64,000 bases of DNA from Nodosilinea sp. E11 (GTDB lineage: Bacteria > Cyanobacteriota > Cyanobacteriia > Phormidesmidales > Phormidesmidaceae). The translations under genes were made by a program, and so were the position numbers. The notes under the pieces are model-generated. The model made no database searches. It saw only the letters and a list, made by a program, of their open reading frames with translations, and was not told where the DNA came from. The stretch spans positions 1,420,001 to 1,484,000 of the forward strand of contig NZ_CP136520.1 of the NCBI RefSeq assembly GCF_032813545.1, written 5' to 3'. This document shows positions 17,063 through 27,865 of the stretch, one piece after another (position 1 is the first letter of the stretch; each line of letters opens with the position of its first letter).

Positions 17063-17938
17063 ATGCAACCCGACGGCAAACTAGCCTCGCCCCTAGACCT
17101 CAAGTCCGGCAAGCCTAAGCGGCTCAATCTGGCCACGCCAGCGCCAGAACCGACAGAGGCCCAGCGCCGTGACAAGTATCGCGGGGCGGCCTTAGGCATG
17201 GTGTCGACGGAGAGTTTTCCGGCGGTGGTGGGCACTGCCGATGCCATGCTCAAGGCCGCCGATGTGCTGCTGGTGGGCTATGAAAAAACCGGTGGGGGCC
17301 ACTGCACGGCGATTGTCCGGGGCGGCATCAGCGACGTGCGGATGGCGGTGGAGGCTGGAGTTGCAACGGCCCAGGAATTTGGTCAGTTTGTCTCCTCAAC
17401 GCTAATACCACGCCCTATGCCCAATCTGGAGGCAGTGCTGCCGATCTGTGCCCGCTGGGACGAACTGCGCAGCGTCGGGGGGGGCAAACTTGGCAGTCAA
17501 GCGATTGGGCTGCTGGAAACCCGTGGGTTTCCGGCTATGGTGGGGGCTGCGGATGCGATGACCAAGAGCGCCGATGTGCAGCTCATGTCTCATGAGGCAA
17601 TTGGGGAGGGGTTGTGCACAATTTTGATTCGAGGATCGCTGCCGAATGTGGCGATCGCAATTGAAGCCGGGATGCATGAGGCCGAGCGCATCGGCGAACT
17701 CCATGCTGTCATGGTGATTCCTCGACCGCTCGATGACCTCGTTGAATCACTGCCGGTGATGGAAATGGAGCAGGAGCAGGAGCAGCCCGAACCCTTGCGG
17801 ATGCCCCTCAACCTGGAGGTCAAGCAGGAAGAGGCCGAAGCCGAGCCGGTGCTGATCGAAGCTGCCGCAGAAGAGGCTGAACCTATCGCCCTAGAGCTGA
17901 CCGTAGACGATCGCGAGCTGGCCGACGAAGAGCTTTAG
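17063..17938 (+). CDS. ccmO: carboxysome shell protein CcmO, tandem BMC domains with acidic tail
   Basis: About 291 residues with two BMC domains in tandem: the first from about residue 45 (GMVSTESFPAVVGTADAM), the second from about residue 150 (GLLETRGFPAMVGAADAM). Such proteins form pseudo-hexameric trimers in the shell facets. The N-terminus has a basic 40-residue extension, and the C-terminal 55-60 residues are a strongly acidic, Glu-rich tail. ATG 17063, six bases after AGAGG, is preferred over GTG 17048. It follows ccmN by 36 bases, so all six shell and core genes form one operon here. Confidence 0.9.
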   Translation: MQPDGKLASPLDLKSGKPKRLNLATPAPEPTEAQRRDKYRGAALGMVSTESFPAVVGTADAMLKAADVLLVGYEKTGGGHCTAIVRGGISDVRMAVEAGVATAQEFGQFVSSTLIPRPMPNLEAVLPICARWDELRSVGGGKLGSQAIGLLETRGFPAMVGAADAMTKSADVQLMSHEAIGEGLCTILIRGSLPNVAIAIEAGMHEAERIGELHAVMVIPRPLDDLVESLPVMEMEQEQEQPEPLRMPLNLEVKQEEAEAEPVLIEAAAEEAEPIALELTVDDRELADEEL

Positions 17939-17947
17939 AGGGCACCC

Positions 17948-17973
17948 GAGAAAATTGGCGACCATATTTTCTC
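17948..17973 (+). terminator. hairpin after ccmO, possible end of the ccm operon
   Basis: GAGAAAAT (17948-17955) and ATTTTCTC (17966-17973) form an 8-bp stem with a 10-base loop directly after the ccmO stop. The right arm contains four Ts, but no T-run follows, so termination is only suggested. The next genes lie on the opposite strand. Confidence 0.4.
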
Positions 17974-18039
17974 AGCTCGTTTAGCCCCCTGGACTGGTGC
18001 GCGATTGGGGTTAAAGCCACCTCCTGCTGGATGGGAGAC

Positions 18040-18378
18040 CTAACGAAGATCTAAATGTAACTTTAGGGCAGCCTCTATGTTTTGCATGGAGCTAACCCCC
18101 AAACGCCCTACCTGGCCTCCTAGAACACGCTGTTTTGAAATCGTGCGGATTTGCTGCACCTGGGCCTTGGATGGTTTAGGCAAGCCCGTTTCATCTGTAG
18201 TTAATAGCACCTCGAAGGGGTATACCCGATTCACTTGGGACGTAAGCGGCACCACTGTAACGGTAGAGGCAGCTCGGTTGTTCGCATTGTTGCTGACGAT
18301 GAGTACCGGGCGCTGCTTGGCAATTTCTGACCCTACGATTGGGTTTAGGTCGGCAAAATAGATATCACCACGCCTCAT
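18040..18378 (-). CDS. MazF/PemK-type toxin (mRNA interferase)
   Basis: 112-residue PemK/MazF-fold protein, predicted to cleave mRNA at short motifs when not neutralised. The family signature is clear: RRGDIYFADLNPIVGSEI, RPVLIVSNN, VTVVPLTS, and the late R..L...G (ISKQRVLGGQVG) segment. Its start lies inside the 3' end of the antitoxin gene (14-base overlap), the usual toxin-antitoxin arrangement. It sits about 100 bases from ccmO, convergent to it. Confidence 0.88.
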   Translation of the reverse strand: MRRGDIYFADLNPIVGSEIAKQRPVLIVSNNANNRAASTVTVVPLTSQVNRVYPFEVLLTTDETGLPKPSKAQVQQIRTISKQRVLGGQVGRLGVSSMQNIEAALKLHLDLR

Positions 18379-18589
18379 TGGTCATTCCATCCGCTACAGT
18401 GACCTCCCAATCTAGATCTACCTCCTCAGCGGCGAGGGCATAGGCTTCTTCTAAGGCCTGCTCACGCAGTAGCTCTAGGGCTCTTTCAATCACCTGCGAT
18501 CGCGATTTGAAGGCATGGCTATGGCGATAATCTTCCACAAAGGTGAGCAATGGTTGAGGGAGAGAGATTGACACTTTGGCAACCTGCAT
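18365..18589 (-). CDS. ribbon-helix-helix antitoxin of the MazF-like pair
   Basis: 74-residue protein with an N-terminal ribbon-helix-helix DNA-binding motif (VAKVSISLPQPLLTFVEDY, then SRSQVIERALELLRE) and an acidic C-terminus (AAEEVDLDWEVTVAD) that would wrap the toxin. It is first in the two-gene operon, overlapping the toxin by 14 bases, and would also autoregulate the pair. Confidence 0.85.
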   Translation of the reverse strand: MQVAKVSISLPQPLLTFVEDYRHSHAFKSRSQVIERALELLREQALEEAYALAAEEVDLDWEVTVADGMTNEAW

Positions 18590-18669
18590 AAGCTTTACCC
18601 AGTAGGAAACATGGTCATACTTACTATGCCACCAGTTTAGCGCTATCGTTTACCCGCTGAATGCACCGC

Positions 18670-19662
18670 CTAGGTCAGGTGCTCCCCCTGCTCTTTGAGC
18701 CAATCCCACACCCGGTCTACCAAATCGCTGGCGTCGGCATCGAACCACTGCACCGTGGCCCGGTTGCGAAACCAGGTGCGCTGGCGCTTGGCGAACTGGC
18801 GCGTGTGCTGCACAATCTCTGTCTGGGCCGTGGCGAGAGAACTATGGCCTTGCAGATGGCGCAGCATTTCGGCATAGCCCAGGGTTTGCAACAGCGGCAG
18901 ATCAGAACCGTACTTGCCCACCAGACGCGTGACCTCTTCGACGAAGCCAGCCTCGAGCATGGCCTGGGTACGCCTGGCAATGCGTTTTTCTAAGGCTAGC
19001 GGATCGCAGTCGAGGGCCAGGTACAGCAGCGGATAAGCCGGTGGAGCTTCGCCCTGGAGCGTAGAGATGGACTGACCAGTGACGTAATACACCTCTAGGG
19101 CGCGCCCAGTACGCACAGGGTCGTTGGGGTGAATGCGATCGGCAGCGGCGGGGTCGAGACTTTTGAGCAGGGCATAGCAGTGGGGTTGGCCCAAAGCCTC
19201 AAACTGCCGCCGCAGAGCGGGCTGAGGAGCCACCGGGGGAATTCGCAGTCCTTTCACCACCGCATCTATATAGAGACCGGTGCCGCCCACTAGTAGCGGC
19301 AGAGTGCCCGCTTGGTGAAACTGCTGGATCAACGTCTGGGCCTGGCGCTGATACTGGGCCAGGGTGAGGGTTTCGGTGGGATCGCAAATGTCGATTAAAT
19401 AGTGGGGAATCTGCTGGCGATCGCAGGCCAGAGGTTTAGCAGTGCCAATGTCAAACTCTCGATAGACTTGTCGGGAGTCGGCGCTAAGAATGACAGCCTC
19501 GCTATCTGAGGCCAGGGACAGGCGCTGGGCTAGGGCGATCGCCAGAGCAGACTTGCCCGTAGCTGTAGCCCCGCCAATTATCACCAAGAACGGTACAATT
19601 GAACTAGTGATACTGTCGGCTTGGGGTAGTGATTCTAGTTGAGAAAATTTTGGTAGATGCAT
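18670..19662 (-). CDS. miaA: tRNA dimethylallyltransferase MiaA
   Basis: 330 residues. Transfers a dimethylallyl group to A37 of tRNAs reading UNN codons. The P-loop GATATGKS is at 31-38, followed by ADSRQVYREFDIGTAKP, the DMAPP-binding LVGGTGLYIDAVV, and the C-terminal tRNA-binding RQFAKRQRTWFR segment. The length is normal for the family. It diverges from gyrB with 125 bases between the starts. Confidence 0.95.
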   Translation of the reverse strand: MHLPKFSQLESLPQADSITSSIVPFLVIIGGATATGKSALAIALAQRLSLASDSEAVILSADSRQVYREFDIGTAKPLACDRQQIPHYLIDICDPTETLTLAQYQRQAQTLIQQFHQAGTLPLLVGGTGLYIDAVVKGLRIPPVAPQPALRRQFEALGQPHCYALLKSLDPAAADRIHPNDPVRTGRALEVYYVTGQSISTLQGEAPPAYPLLYLALDCDPLALEKRIARRTQAMLEAGFVEEVTRLVGKYGSDLPLLQTLGYAEMLRHLQGHSSLATAQTEIVQHTRQFAKRQRTWFRNRATVQWFDADASDLVDRVWDWLKEQGEHLT

Positions 19663-19715
19663 CCCTAGCTCATTCTTCGCCTGAAGCTGCCTTAGGAACC
19701 GCCGTGGCCGCTTTG

Positions 19716-19724
19716 TGCTATAAT
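19716..19724 (+). promoter_or_regulatory. extended -10 promoter element for gyrB
   Basis: TGCTATAAT, a perfect extended -10 (TGnTATAAT), lies 64 bases upstream of the gyrB ATG. No good -35 is seen 17 bases further up, which is acceptable for extended -10 promoters. It lies on the plus strand in the miaA-gyrB divergent region. Confidence 0.6.
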
Positions 19725-19739
19725 TTTCTAGCGTTTTAG

Positions 19740-21728
<1,989 letters not shown>

Positions 21729-21748
21729 CGGAACGGCCAAAAGCCAGC

Positions 21749-21812
21749 AAAAACCCGGTTTCTTTTGCACGCACAGGCTGCTGGCCTAGGGCAGAAAAGA
21801 AACCGGGTTTTT
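21749..21812. terminator. bidirectional intrinsic terminator between gyrB and ilvD
   Basis: AAAAACCCGGTTTCTTTT (21749-21766) is exactly complementary to 21795-21812, an 18-bp stem with A/T-rich ends that supplies a T-run in both directions. It lies 21 bases after the gyrB stop and 21 before the convergent ilvD stop. Confidence 0.85.
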
Positions 21813-21832
21813 TGGTATCGCCGAAACAGACT

Positions 21833-23728
21833 CTACTTCAGCATCTCCAGGTTGCGGACTGCGCCCTGGTCAGCGCTGGTAGCCAGTAGGGCATAGGCCT
21901 TGAGTGCTGCCGTCACTCGTCGCTGGCGGGGCTCGGCGGGCTTCCAGGCGGCGTCGCCTTTCGCCTCCATGGCGGCACGGCGCTGGGCCAGTTCCTGGTC
22001 AGAGATATCGACGTTGATCGTGCGGTTGGGAATGTCGATCACGATGCGATCGCCCTCTTCCACCAGGGCAATGTTGCCCCCCGCCGCCGCCTCAGGCGAG
22101 GCGTGGCCAATGGAGAGGCCCGAGGTGCCGCCCGAGAACCGCCCGTCGGTGAGCAGAGCGCAGGACTTACCCAGCCCCTTCGACTTCAGGTAGCTGGTGG
22201 GGTAGAGCATTTCCTGCATCCCCGGCCCGCCCTTTGGCCCCTCGTAGCGGATAATTACCACGTCTCCCGCCTGTATCCGGTCGTTGAGGATGGCGGTGAC
22301 GGCGGCATCCTGGCTTTCAAAGATGCGGGCAGGCCCTTCAAACACCCGCAGAGTCGAGGTCGGCACGCTGGTGGTATAGCGCAACTGCTCCGCCTCGAAC
22401 ATACTGACGTCGATACCTGCGGTCTTGACAACGCAGCCATTGACGGCCAGATTGCCGTAGAGCACGGCCAGGCCACCGTCGTGGGAATAGGCATGCTCCA
22501 CACTGCGAATGCAGCCCGACTGCCGATCGAGATCGAGCGTAGGCCAGCGCGTGTCTTGGCTGAAGGCCACCTGGGTGGGAATGCCCGCTGGGCCAGCCCT
22601 AAAGAAGGTGTGAACGGCTTCGTCAGCCGTACGGGTCACGTCCCAGCGTTCCAGGGCTTCCTTCAGGGTAGGGCTGTGAACCGTGGGTATGTCGCTGTGC
22701 AGCAGCCCGGCTCGGTCGAGCTCACCCAGAATGGCGTACACACCCCCAGCTCTATGCACATCCTCGACGTGGTAGTCGGGGGTGTTGGGGGCCACTTTGC
22801 ACAGCTGGGGCACCTGCTGCGACAGGCGATCGATATCGGCCATGGTGAAGTCAACCTCGGCTTCGCGGGCGGCCGCCAGCAGGTGCAGAATGGTGTTGGT
22901 AGAACCACCCATGGCGATATCCAGCATCATGGCATTCTCAAAGGCTTTGAAGCTGGCGGTGGAGCGGGGCAGCACTGACTCGTCGCCCTGCTCGTAGTAG
23001 CGGCGGGTGATGTCAACGATGGTGCGGGCGGCGGTGAGAAACAGATCTTTGCGATCGAAGTGGGTGGCCAGGGTGGTGCCGTTGCCCGGCAGCGACAGGC
23101 CGATCGCCTCGGTGAGGCAATTCATCGAGTTGGCGGTGAACATGCCCGAGCAAGAGCCGCAGGTGGGGCAGGCGGAACGCTCATACTCTTCAACCAGTTC
23201 GTCGCTCATGGTGTCGCTGGCGGCGGCCACCATGGCATCCACTAGGTCGAGCTTGTGGTCGGCCAGTTTGGTCTTGCCCGCCTCCATCGGCCCACCCGAG
23301 ACAAACACCGCCGGAATATTTAGCCGCAGGGCGGCCATCAACATGCCGGGGGTGATCTTGTCGCAGTTGGAGATGCACACCAGGGCGTCGGCGCAGTGGG
23401 CGTTGGCCATATACTCCACCGAGTCGGCAATGATCTCGCGGGAGGGCAGGCTGTAGAGCATGCCGTCGTGGCCCATAGCGATGCCGTCGTCGACGGCGAT
23501 GGTGTTGAACTCCTTGGCGACACCGCCTGCCGCCTCAATTTCACGGCACACTAGCTGCCCCAAATCTTTCAAATGCACGTGGCCAGGGACGAACTGGGTA
23601 AACGAGTTAGCCACCGCAATGATGGGCTTCTCAAAGTCGTCGGTTTGCATACCGGTGGCACGCCAGAGCGCACGGGCACCGGCCATATTGCGACCGTGGG
23701 TCGAGGTTTTAGAGCGGTAGGTGGGCAT
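21833..23728 (-). CDS. ilvD: dihydroxy-acid dehydratase, long E. coli-type
   Basis: 631 residues. Dehydrates 2,3-dihydroxy-isovalerate and its methyl homologue to the 2-oxo acids of valine, leucine and isoleucine synthesis. The iron-sulfur cysteines are in [12 protein letters not shown] and [26 protein letters not shown] and [15 protein letters not shown] are also present. By recall the sequence is very close to E. coli IlvD (616 residues), starting from its first residues ([21 protein letters not shown]), whereas Synechocystis has a shorter 561-residue form. Single gene, convergent with gyrB. Confidence 0.95.
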   Translation of the reverse strand: MPTYRSKTSTHGRNMAGARALWRATGMQTDDFEKPIIAVANSFTQFVPGHVHLKDLGQLVCREIEAAGGVAKEFNTIAVDDGIAMGHDGMLYSLPSREIIADSVEYMANAHCADALVCISNCDKITPGMLMAALRLNIPAVFVSGGPMEAGKTKLADHKLDLVDAMVAAASDTMSDELVEEYERSACPTCGSCSGMFTANSMNCLTEAIGLSLPGNGTTLATHFDRKDLFLTAARTIVDITRRYYEQGDESVLPRSTASFKAFENAMMLDIAMGGSTNTILHLLAAAREAEVDFTMADIDRLSQQVPQLCKVAPNTPDYHVEDVHRAGGVYAILGELDRAGLLHSDIPTVHSPTLKEALERWDVTRTADEAVHTFFRAGPAGIPTQVAFSQDTRWPTLDLDRQSGCIRSVEHAYSHDGGLAVLYGNLAVNGCVVKTAGIDVSMFEAEQLRYTTSVPTSTLRVFEGPARIFESQDAAVTAILNDRIQAGDVVIIRYEGPKGGPGMQEMLYPTSYLKSKGLGKSCALLTDGRFSGGTSGLSIGHASPEAAAGGNIALVEEGDRIVIDIPNRTINVDISDQELAQRRAAMEAKGDAAWKPAEPRQRRVTAALKAYALLATSADQGAVRNLEMLK

Positions 23729-23766
23729 GGCACGTAGGAGTCTAGGTCTAGGGGTCTAAGGAATTG

Positions 23767-23794
23767 TTTATAGTCTGGCTCTAGACATTATCAA
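23767..23794 (-). promoter_or_regulatory. sigma70-type promoter of ilvD
   Basis: On the minus strand TTGATA (23794-23789) and TATAAA (23772-23767) are separated by 16 bases, ending 38 bases upstream of the ilvD ATG. Both hexamers are close to consensus. Confidence 0.6.
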
Positions 23795-23915
23795 GGCGAG
23801 CAAGGCCATAAACCTTAGTAACTACAATAGCCGACTGCACAGTTCAATTTGCGGGATGAGCGGTAGACCCACCCCTAGGGGCCGCTGGGGATGGCGAGTA
23901 AAGCACTGCGGGGGG

Positions 23916-24752
23916 CTAGCGATTTTCGAGTTGATGGGCTTCAATCAGTTGCTCAAACGACCGTAGCGTCTGGCGCTGGCGATCGCCAGCGACCCAGGTG
24001 AAGTCGTTGTGGCCAGCCTCAGCTACCCAGAGCGACAGCTTTGGTGCCGCCGCCGCCTCATACAGCGCCTGACCATGGTGAATCGGAATGATCGAGTCGG
24101 ACCCGCCGTGCATTACCAGTACCGGTGCCTGCACCTCAGGCAGTTTGGCGAGGTTAGGAAATTTATCAAAGGGCAGGAGCGGAAAGGGCAAAACAACCCG
24201 AAATACCGAGGTAAAGCTGCTTTCTAACACCAACCCCGCCACGGGATAGTGAGTGGCCAACTCAGTCGCTGGGCCGCCACCTACAGAGCGCCCATACCCA
24301 ATAATCTGTTCGGGCGATAGTTCAAGCTGCTGGGTCAGGTAGGTGTAGGCCGCCATTACATCCTGGTAGGCATTGGCTTCGCTAGGGCTGCCGTCGCTGG
24401 TGCCGTAGCCCCGATAGTCGTAGGCAAACACGCCAAACCCCCAGTGGTGCAGGCGGTCGAGCACGGGTCGAATATCACCGAGATCTTCAGCATTACCGTG
24501 ACTATAGAGCACCACATAGGTTGCGTCAGGATTGGGCAAATAGATCGCCGAAATCTGCTCAGTACTGGTGACAGGTACTTTGAGAATGTCTGCGGTGTCT
24601 TGATAGCTGGCTGGCGGAGGCAGAAAAATCATGCTGTCTGCCCGCCAGAACACATAGAGCGCCAGGAACCCGTAGATCACGACTGTCGAGCTGACGAGCC
24701 GCCGCCAACTAAATTCGCCCAGCAACAATCTCTTAAATCGACCACGACGCAT
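23916..24752 (-). CDS. membrane-anchored alpha/beta hydrolase (BEM46/ABHD-like)
   Basis: 278 residues. A basic N-terminus and one hydrophobic segment (about 18-37) anchor it in the membrane, followed by an alpha/beta hydrolase domain: YSHGNAED oxyanion loop, YDYRGYGTSDG, the nucleophile elbow GYGRSVGG, then GGSDSIIP (Asp) and AGHNDF (His). The triad is complete. BEM46-like proteins are serine hydrolases of unknown substrate. Stands alone on the minus strand. Confidence 0.85.
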   Translation of the reverse strand: MRRGRFKRLLLGEFSWRRLVSSTVVIYGFLALYVFWRADSMIFLPPPASYQDTADILKVPVTSTEQISAIYLPNPDATYVVLYSHGNAEDLGDIRPVLDRLHHWGFGVFAYDYRGYGTSDGSPSEANAYQDVMAAYTYLTQQLELSPEQIIGYGRSVGGGPATELATHYPVAGLVLESSFTSVFRVVLPFPLLPFDKFPNLAKLPEVQAPVLVMHGGSDSIIPIHHGQALYEAAAAPKLSLWVAEAGHNDFTWVAGDRQRQTLRSFEQLIEAHQLENR

Positions 24753-24892
24753 AGGGTTAAGTCTGGTTGAATTCTCGCCGGAGCCGGAGCCGGTCAGCGT
24801 CAGCTAGGGTCGCTCAAAAGCGGCCAAGCTGTCAAATGTTGGCGCGATCGCCCTCAAACTAGCCAGAGCCACCGAGGTTTTATGCGGGAGTA

Positions 24893-25693
24893 CTACCGTT
24901 TCAAAATCCAGTTCACCATCGGGATGGCGGCCCTAGCGGGCAGAGGCTCTACCGCAAAGCGAAAGGGCAGCAGCAGCACGACCGCTCGGCCACCCCGGCC
25001 ACCAAAGGGCATCAGCTGCACCACTAAATCGAGGGAATAGTTGCGCATGGGAGGCTTTAGCTCGGCCATTTTGGGCACATCGACGACCGGGGCCGCCATT
25101 TGCAATACCTGGGTATCGGGGTTGCGACCAAAGCAATCTTCGCTGGTCACCAGGGTGCGGAGAAACTGGTTAGGGTTCACCACGCTAGTGACCTGGGGTA
25201 GGGCCAAATCGAGGCGCATACCCGGCGTATGGCGAATAACTCGGCGAATTTCGCTGGTCATGCGGGTAATGGAGCTGCGATCCCAATCGATGGTGACCTG
25301 AAGGGCGCGACTTTGGTTAATCACCTGCACCGTAAGCCCCATGAGCGGCTGCAGCGGGTGGGGGCCTTGGGGCAGCACCTGCATTGTAATCAGGCCGTCG
25401 TCTTGGTCGTCGTCGCGATCGCTGTCAGGGGCCATGCTTCTGGGTTCGGGCATGGTCAGCTGGAGCGAAATGGCCTTGGCCAGGGGGCCTTCTCCGCTTT
25501 GTAGCACCTTGGCAGTGGTCTCTAAAAAACCCTGGCGCGCCAGCTGCGATCGCACCGCGCTTTCCAAGTTTTCGCCATCGGGCACCAGCACCACCTGATC
25601 TTCTAGCTCTTCCTCAACAGACAGCGCCATCTTGTAGACGACATAGCCCACACAGATGAAATAAACCGTCAAAATCAGGAAGTCTAGCTCCAT
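24893..25693 (-). CDS. conserved hypothetical cyanobacterial protein, single N-terminal membrane segment
   Basis: 266 residues, not recognised as a named family. The first 22 residues (ELDFLILTVYFICVGYVVY) form a membrane anchor, followed by an acidic stretch and a folded region with a DRDDDQDDG loop near residue 92. No enzyme motif is seen. It lies upstream of the CpcT-like gene in the direction away from it, on the same strand with about 110 bases between them, so co-transcription is possible but not required. Confidence 0.7.
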   Translation of the reverse strand: MELDFLILTVYFICVGYVVYKMALSVEEELEDQVVLVPDGENLESAVRSQLARQGFLETTAKVLQSGEGPLAKAISLQLTMPEPRSMAPDSDRDDDQDDGLITMQVLPQGPHPLQPLMGLTVQVINQSRALQVTIDWDRSSITRMTSEIRRVIRHTPGMRLDLALPQVTSVVNPNQFLRTLVTSEDCFGRNPDTQVLQMAAPVVDVPKMAELKPPMRNYSLDLVVQLMPFGGRGGRAVVLLLPFRFAVEPLPARAAIPMVNWILKR

Positions 25694-25805
25694 GCCAAGC
25701 CCCGCAGGGGTAGTGAGAAGAATGTAACAGGCAGCGATAACAATCGCTTCAGGGTAACACCGATAGGCCAGTCAGACGTAGGGGCTTAGGGCCTGCCCCA
25801 GGCAG

Positions 25806-26423
25806 TCATACTCGCGACAGCTCATAGGTCTGCTGCTTCACCAGGCAAAACGGCCCCATCTGTGGCCCCCAGGTGGTTTTGCCCGTCGTCGGGTCAACGC
25901 CCCGATCTTCCATCTGAAACACCACCGGGCTGCCGGGGGCCAAGGTTTCAGGGCCAATGTCAAACTTGAGCCGCACGTAGCTAACCCCGCCATTGGCCGT
26001 AAAGCTACACAGGCGATCGCCCGGCAATCGGGCGCTAAAGGTCTCGGTAGTGGGTTGGTACTCAATGGCCACACCGCATTGGGGCAAGGCAATCAGCTGG
26101 TCACGGGTGAGGCTGGCCAGGCGATCGGGCTGGGTGGCGCTGCCGCTATAGGCGACTGGGTCCGGTAGCCCGTAGTATTGGCCCCAAAGCCCCTCTGACC
26201 GTTCGGTAATGTGCAAAATGCGTTGGCGGTAGGGGGGCTGCCCAGAGACAACGCTGAGTTGCTCAATAAAAAAGCTGTAGCCTTCGCCAAAGCAGGATGG
26301 CGGCAAGGGCCGGTGCCACAGCCGCAAATGCAAGTACCAGACCGGATCTGCCAGAGACTGCGATCGGTTGTCAAACTCTCCAGCCAGATAGCTCGCTAGT
26401 CGTTCAAGGAGGGGCTGGGCCAT
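25806..26423 (-). CDS. CpcT/CpeT-family chromophore lyase
   Basis: 205 residues. The family attaches or delivers phycobilin to Cys-153/155 of phycobiliprotein beta subunits. Diagnostic regions are LAGEFDNRSQSLADPVWYLHLRLWHRP at the start (calycin-like barrel entry), the QRILHI segment and a late GVDPTTGK..WG turn. No phycobiliprotein genes are in the window, so whether it is CpcT, CpeT or a related member is not decided. A ribosome-like AGGAGGGG lies before the ATG at 26423. Confidence 0.85.
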   Translation of the reverse strand: MAQPLLERLASYLAGEFDNRSQSLADPVWYLHLRLWHRPLPPSCFGEGYSFFIEQLSVVSGQPPYRQRILHITERSEGLWGQYYGLPDPVAYSGSATQPDRLASLTRDQLIALPQCGVAIEYQPTTETFSARLPGDRLCSFTANGGVSYVRLKFDIGPETLAPGSPVVFQMEDRGVDPTTGKTTWGPQMGPFCLVKQQTYELSRV

Positions 26424-26486
26424 GGGGCTTTCCTTCAGTCTTTCAGCCCTGATGCTACCGGAAAGCGGGCCGGGTTTTCCCTCAAC

Positions 26487-27659
26487 TTACTTGAGCAGGG
26501 GCAGACCGACTGGCGCGGTAACCATCAGGCTGTCGGGGGCGATCGCATCTGCCGCCACATTCAGCAAAATGGCTTCGGTGGTGACCTGGCCCAGGGGCGT
26601 AGTCACCTGCACGTGGGTATCGGCCCCCACCTGCTCAAAGCTAAGGAACGGCAACAGGTCGTGGCCCACAAACCAAGGTTGCGCCGCGATCAAGCTGAAG
26701 TCGAGCCGGTCGCCTTCGCCGGGGTTAAAGTCCACAATTGTGTCTGGCTCTGGGATAGTAGCTCCGACCAGCGGCCCAGGATAGGCCCCAGGGGTACCGA
26801 GACGAAATATATCGGCCCCAGCGCCACCAATGAGCGTATTAGCCCCGGCCCCACCGTAGAGAATGTCATCGCCCGTGCCCCCCACCAGCAGATCGTTGCC
26901 CGCACCGCCTTCTAAGACATCGTCGCCCTCGCCGCCAAATAGCCCATCATCGCCCGTGCCCCCCAGCAGGGTGTCGTTGCCCTCGCCACCAAACAGCAGA
27001 TTATGGCCCCCATTGGCCAAAATCAGGTCGTTGCCCCCAAACCCAAAGAGAGCATTGTTAGCAACGGTACCAATCAGAAAGTTTTGGGTGTCAGTGCCTT
27101 CGATCAGCGTAAACACCCGAGGCGGCAGTAGTTCATCGGCTTCGGCTGGCTCCAGCCCCACAGGTTCACTGGCAAATAGGCCATTCAGCCCGGTGGGGAA
27201 GAGTGGAGCGGGTTCGGCAGCGGTAACTGCGGTGCCCGTCGCTAGATTGACCTGATACAGTACCGGCGGCTCAAAGCCAGATTGACCGTAGAAAAAGAGC
27301 GTATCGATCGCCGCCAGAGTTGGCACCGTCTCCACCGGGGCAACGGGGGTCACGGTAGAATCTGCCCCTTCAGTCTCTAGAGCTGGGTCAGGCAAGTTAA
27401 TGGTTTCGGCCTCGGTCTCGATCGCCGCTTCAGTCGGCACCAGGTCATTGGCGGGTAATGACGCTGGCAAGGTGTCTAGAGCAAGGTCGACCACGGTATC
27501 GGCCCCTAGAACCGGGCCAGGCAAGTCACCGGGTTGAACTCCAGCCTCGATGGGCACCAAGGCGGCGGCGGCTGGCTCTGGCAACCCCTCTGGGTCAACC
27601 GATTCGAAAGGCTCTGGTGGGGCGATCGGTTCTAGCGGGGGCACAAATAGATCGAGCAT
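26487..27659 (-). CDS. RTX (hemolysin-type calcium-binding repeat) protein
   Basis: 390 residues. The N-terminal half is low-complexity, rich in Pro, Glu and Ala, with no signal peptide. Residues about 210-295 contain RTX nonapeptides (GGxGxDxLx: GGEGNDTLL, GGEGDDVLE, GGAGNDLLV), which bind calcium in a beta-roll. The C-terminus (TIVDFNPGEGDRLDFSL) is the usual RTX tail, a likely type I secretion signal. No protease or lipase domain is present and no secretion genes are adjacent, so a surface or secreted structural role is likely but unproven. Confidence 0.85.
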   Translation of the reverse strand: MLDLFVPPLEPIAPPEPFESVDPEGLPEPAAAALVPIEAGVQPGDLPGPVLGADTVVDLALDTLPASLPANDLVPTEAAIETEAETINLPDPALETEGADSTVTPVAPVETVPTLAAIDTLFFYGQSGFEPPVLYQVNLATGTAVTAAEPAPLFPTGLNGLFASEPVGLEPAEADELLPPRVFTLIEGTDTQNFLIGTVANNALFGFGGNDLILANGGHNLLFGGEGNDTLLGGTGDDGLFGGEGDDVLEGGAGNDLLVGGTGDDILYGGAGANTLIGGAGADIFRLGTPGAYPGPLVGATIPEPDTIVDFNPGEGDRLDFSLIAAQPWFVGHDLLPFLSFEQVGADTHVQVTTPLGQVTTEAILLNVAADAIAPDSLMVTAPVGLPLLK

Positions 27660-27865
27660 GGAAACACACAGCCAGAGAGAAACAGCGGCGATCTAGGCTA
27701 AAGTCACCGGGGCAATGACCCTAGCTTTATCAATGAGCCTTAAGCTCTATTCCAAATTCTGGCATTTTCGGCACGATCCGGAAGGATCTTGTCAGGTATT
27801 AATATGACCATTATCAGTAGCTGTGTGCCTCAGCAAGATTACGTCAGGCTGCGGTGCAGCAAAGA

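Noticed and set aside
22103-22978. 291-codon plus-strand ORF inside ilvD
   Set aside because: It is fully antisense to conserved ilvD sequence, with low-complexity His/Gly-rich product and no ribosome site; a GC-rich shadow.
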